Source: Triatoma infestans | Taxonomy: Eukaryota > Arthropoda > Insecta > Hemiptera > Reduviidae | Length of the DNA: 64,000 nt | Reading direction: 5' to 3' | NCBI GenBank assembly: GCA_011037195.1 | Contig: JAAEAF010001101.1 | Location: 112,018 to 176,017 of the forward strand | Shown here: in pieces, positions 63,860-64,000 of the stretch | Numbering within the stretch: position 1 is the stretch's first letter | Layout: each line of letters opens with the position of its first letter | The notes under the pieces: model-generated | Told to the model about the DNA's origin: nothing | Database searches by the model: none | What the model saw: only the letters and a program-made list of their open reading frames with translations | Position numbers and translations under genes: made by a program

Positions 63860-64000
63860 CTTTTTACTTTCTCTTACTCATAGTAAGAGGAAGTATTGTA
63901 ATCGTGTCAAATTTTTGGATATAGAGTTTACACCGGAAATATCCGTTTTGAGGTCCCCTGAGTCCAAAAAAGTGGTTTTTAGCAAATGGTGTGTGTGTGT
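63860..64000 (+). repeat. RepA start, cut by the window edge
   Basis: cttactcatagtaagaggaa, gagtttacaccggaaatatc and gaggtcccctgagtccaaaa lead into (GT)n, which is cut by the window end. This gives a clean version of the RepA 5' part. Confidence 0.65.

Overview
The window is an AT-rich, transposon-filled stretch of a eukaryotic nuclear genome, almost certainly an arthropod and most likely an insect. It has many-exon genes with GT-AG introns, animal-type housekeeping proteins that look insect-like, and mariner, pogo-like, hAT, Helitron, Penelope-like, non-LTR and tRNA-SINE remnants. There are no bacterial operons, CRISPR arrays or phage genes. I cannot name the species.

Six protein-coding genes can be supported. 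From left to right: a C-type lectin domain gene (+, last three exons, 7023-9756); the first five exons of a TAT-SF1 (HTATSF1) homologue (-, 10205-15778, its 3' part is missing from the window); an intronless cysteinyl-tRNA synthetase (-, 16869-19031); a 20-exon DHX34-type DEAH-box helicase (+, 19483-35084), head to head with the synthetase across 451 bp; an intronless SEC13 homologue (+, 37700-38563); and a four-exon CHMP1B/Vps46 gene (-, 40390-43040) with a 19-nt first coding exon. Exon joins were made by hand from splice sites and reading phase, and every join keeps frame. The genes serve unrelated functions: translation, splicing, nonsense-mediated decay, COPII/nuclear pore and ESCRT-III.

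Most other sequence is repetitive. Left of 7 kb lies a deleted mariner inside a Penelope-like inverted repeat, then non-LTR fragments. The DHX34 introns hold a non-LTR 3' end, a mariner remnant, a large palindrome, several hammerhead-ribozyme-like motifs and a non-LTR fragment with an in-frame 162-bp duplication. From 43 kb to the end I see no host gene. That part holds a pogo-like element with terminal inverted repeats and TA duplications, inserted into an older repeat; a decayed non-LTR retrotransposon with RT and RNase H; a structurally complete hAT element with a perfect 8-bp target duplication but a broken transposase; tRNA-derived SINEs; and many copies of two related unclassified repeats, here called RepA and RepB.

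The most notable signal is a set of hammerhead-ribozyme cores (CTGANGA, stem II, GAAAC) inside Penelope-like repeats. In one family stem II varies between copies in a way that keeps base pairing. In another, two intact cores face each other in a near-perfect palindrome of about 285 bp within a DHX34 intron. I found no evidence for an entirely new multi-gene system.
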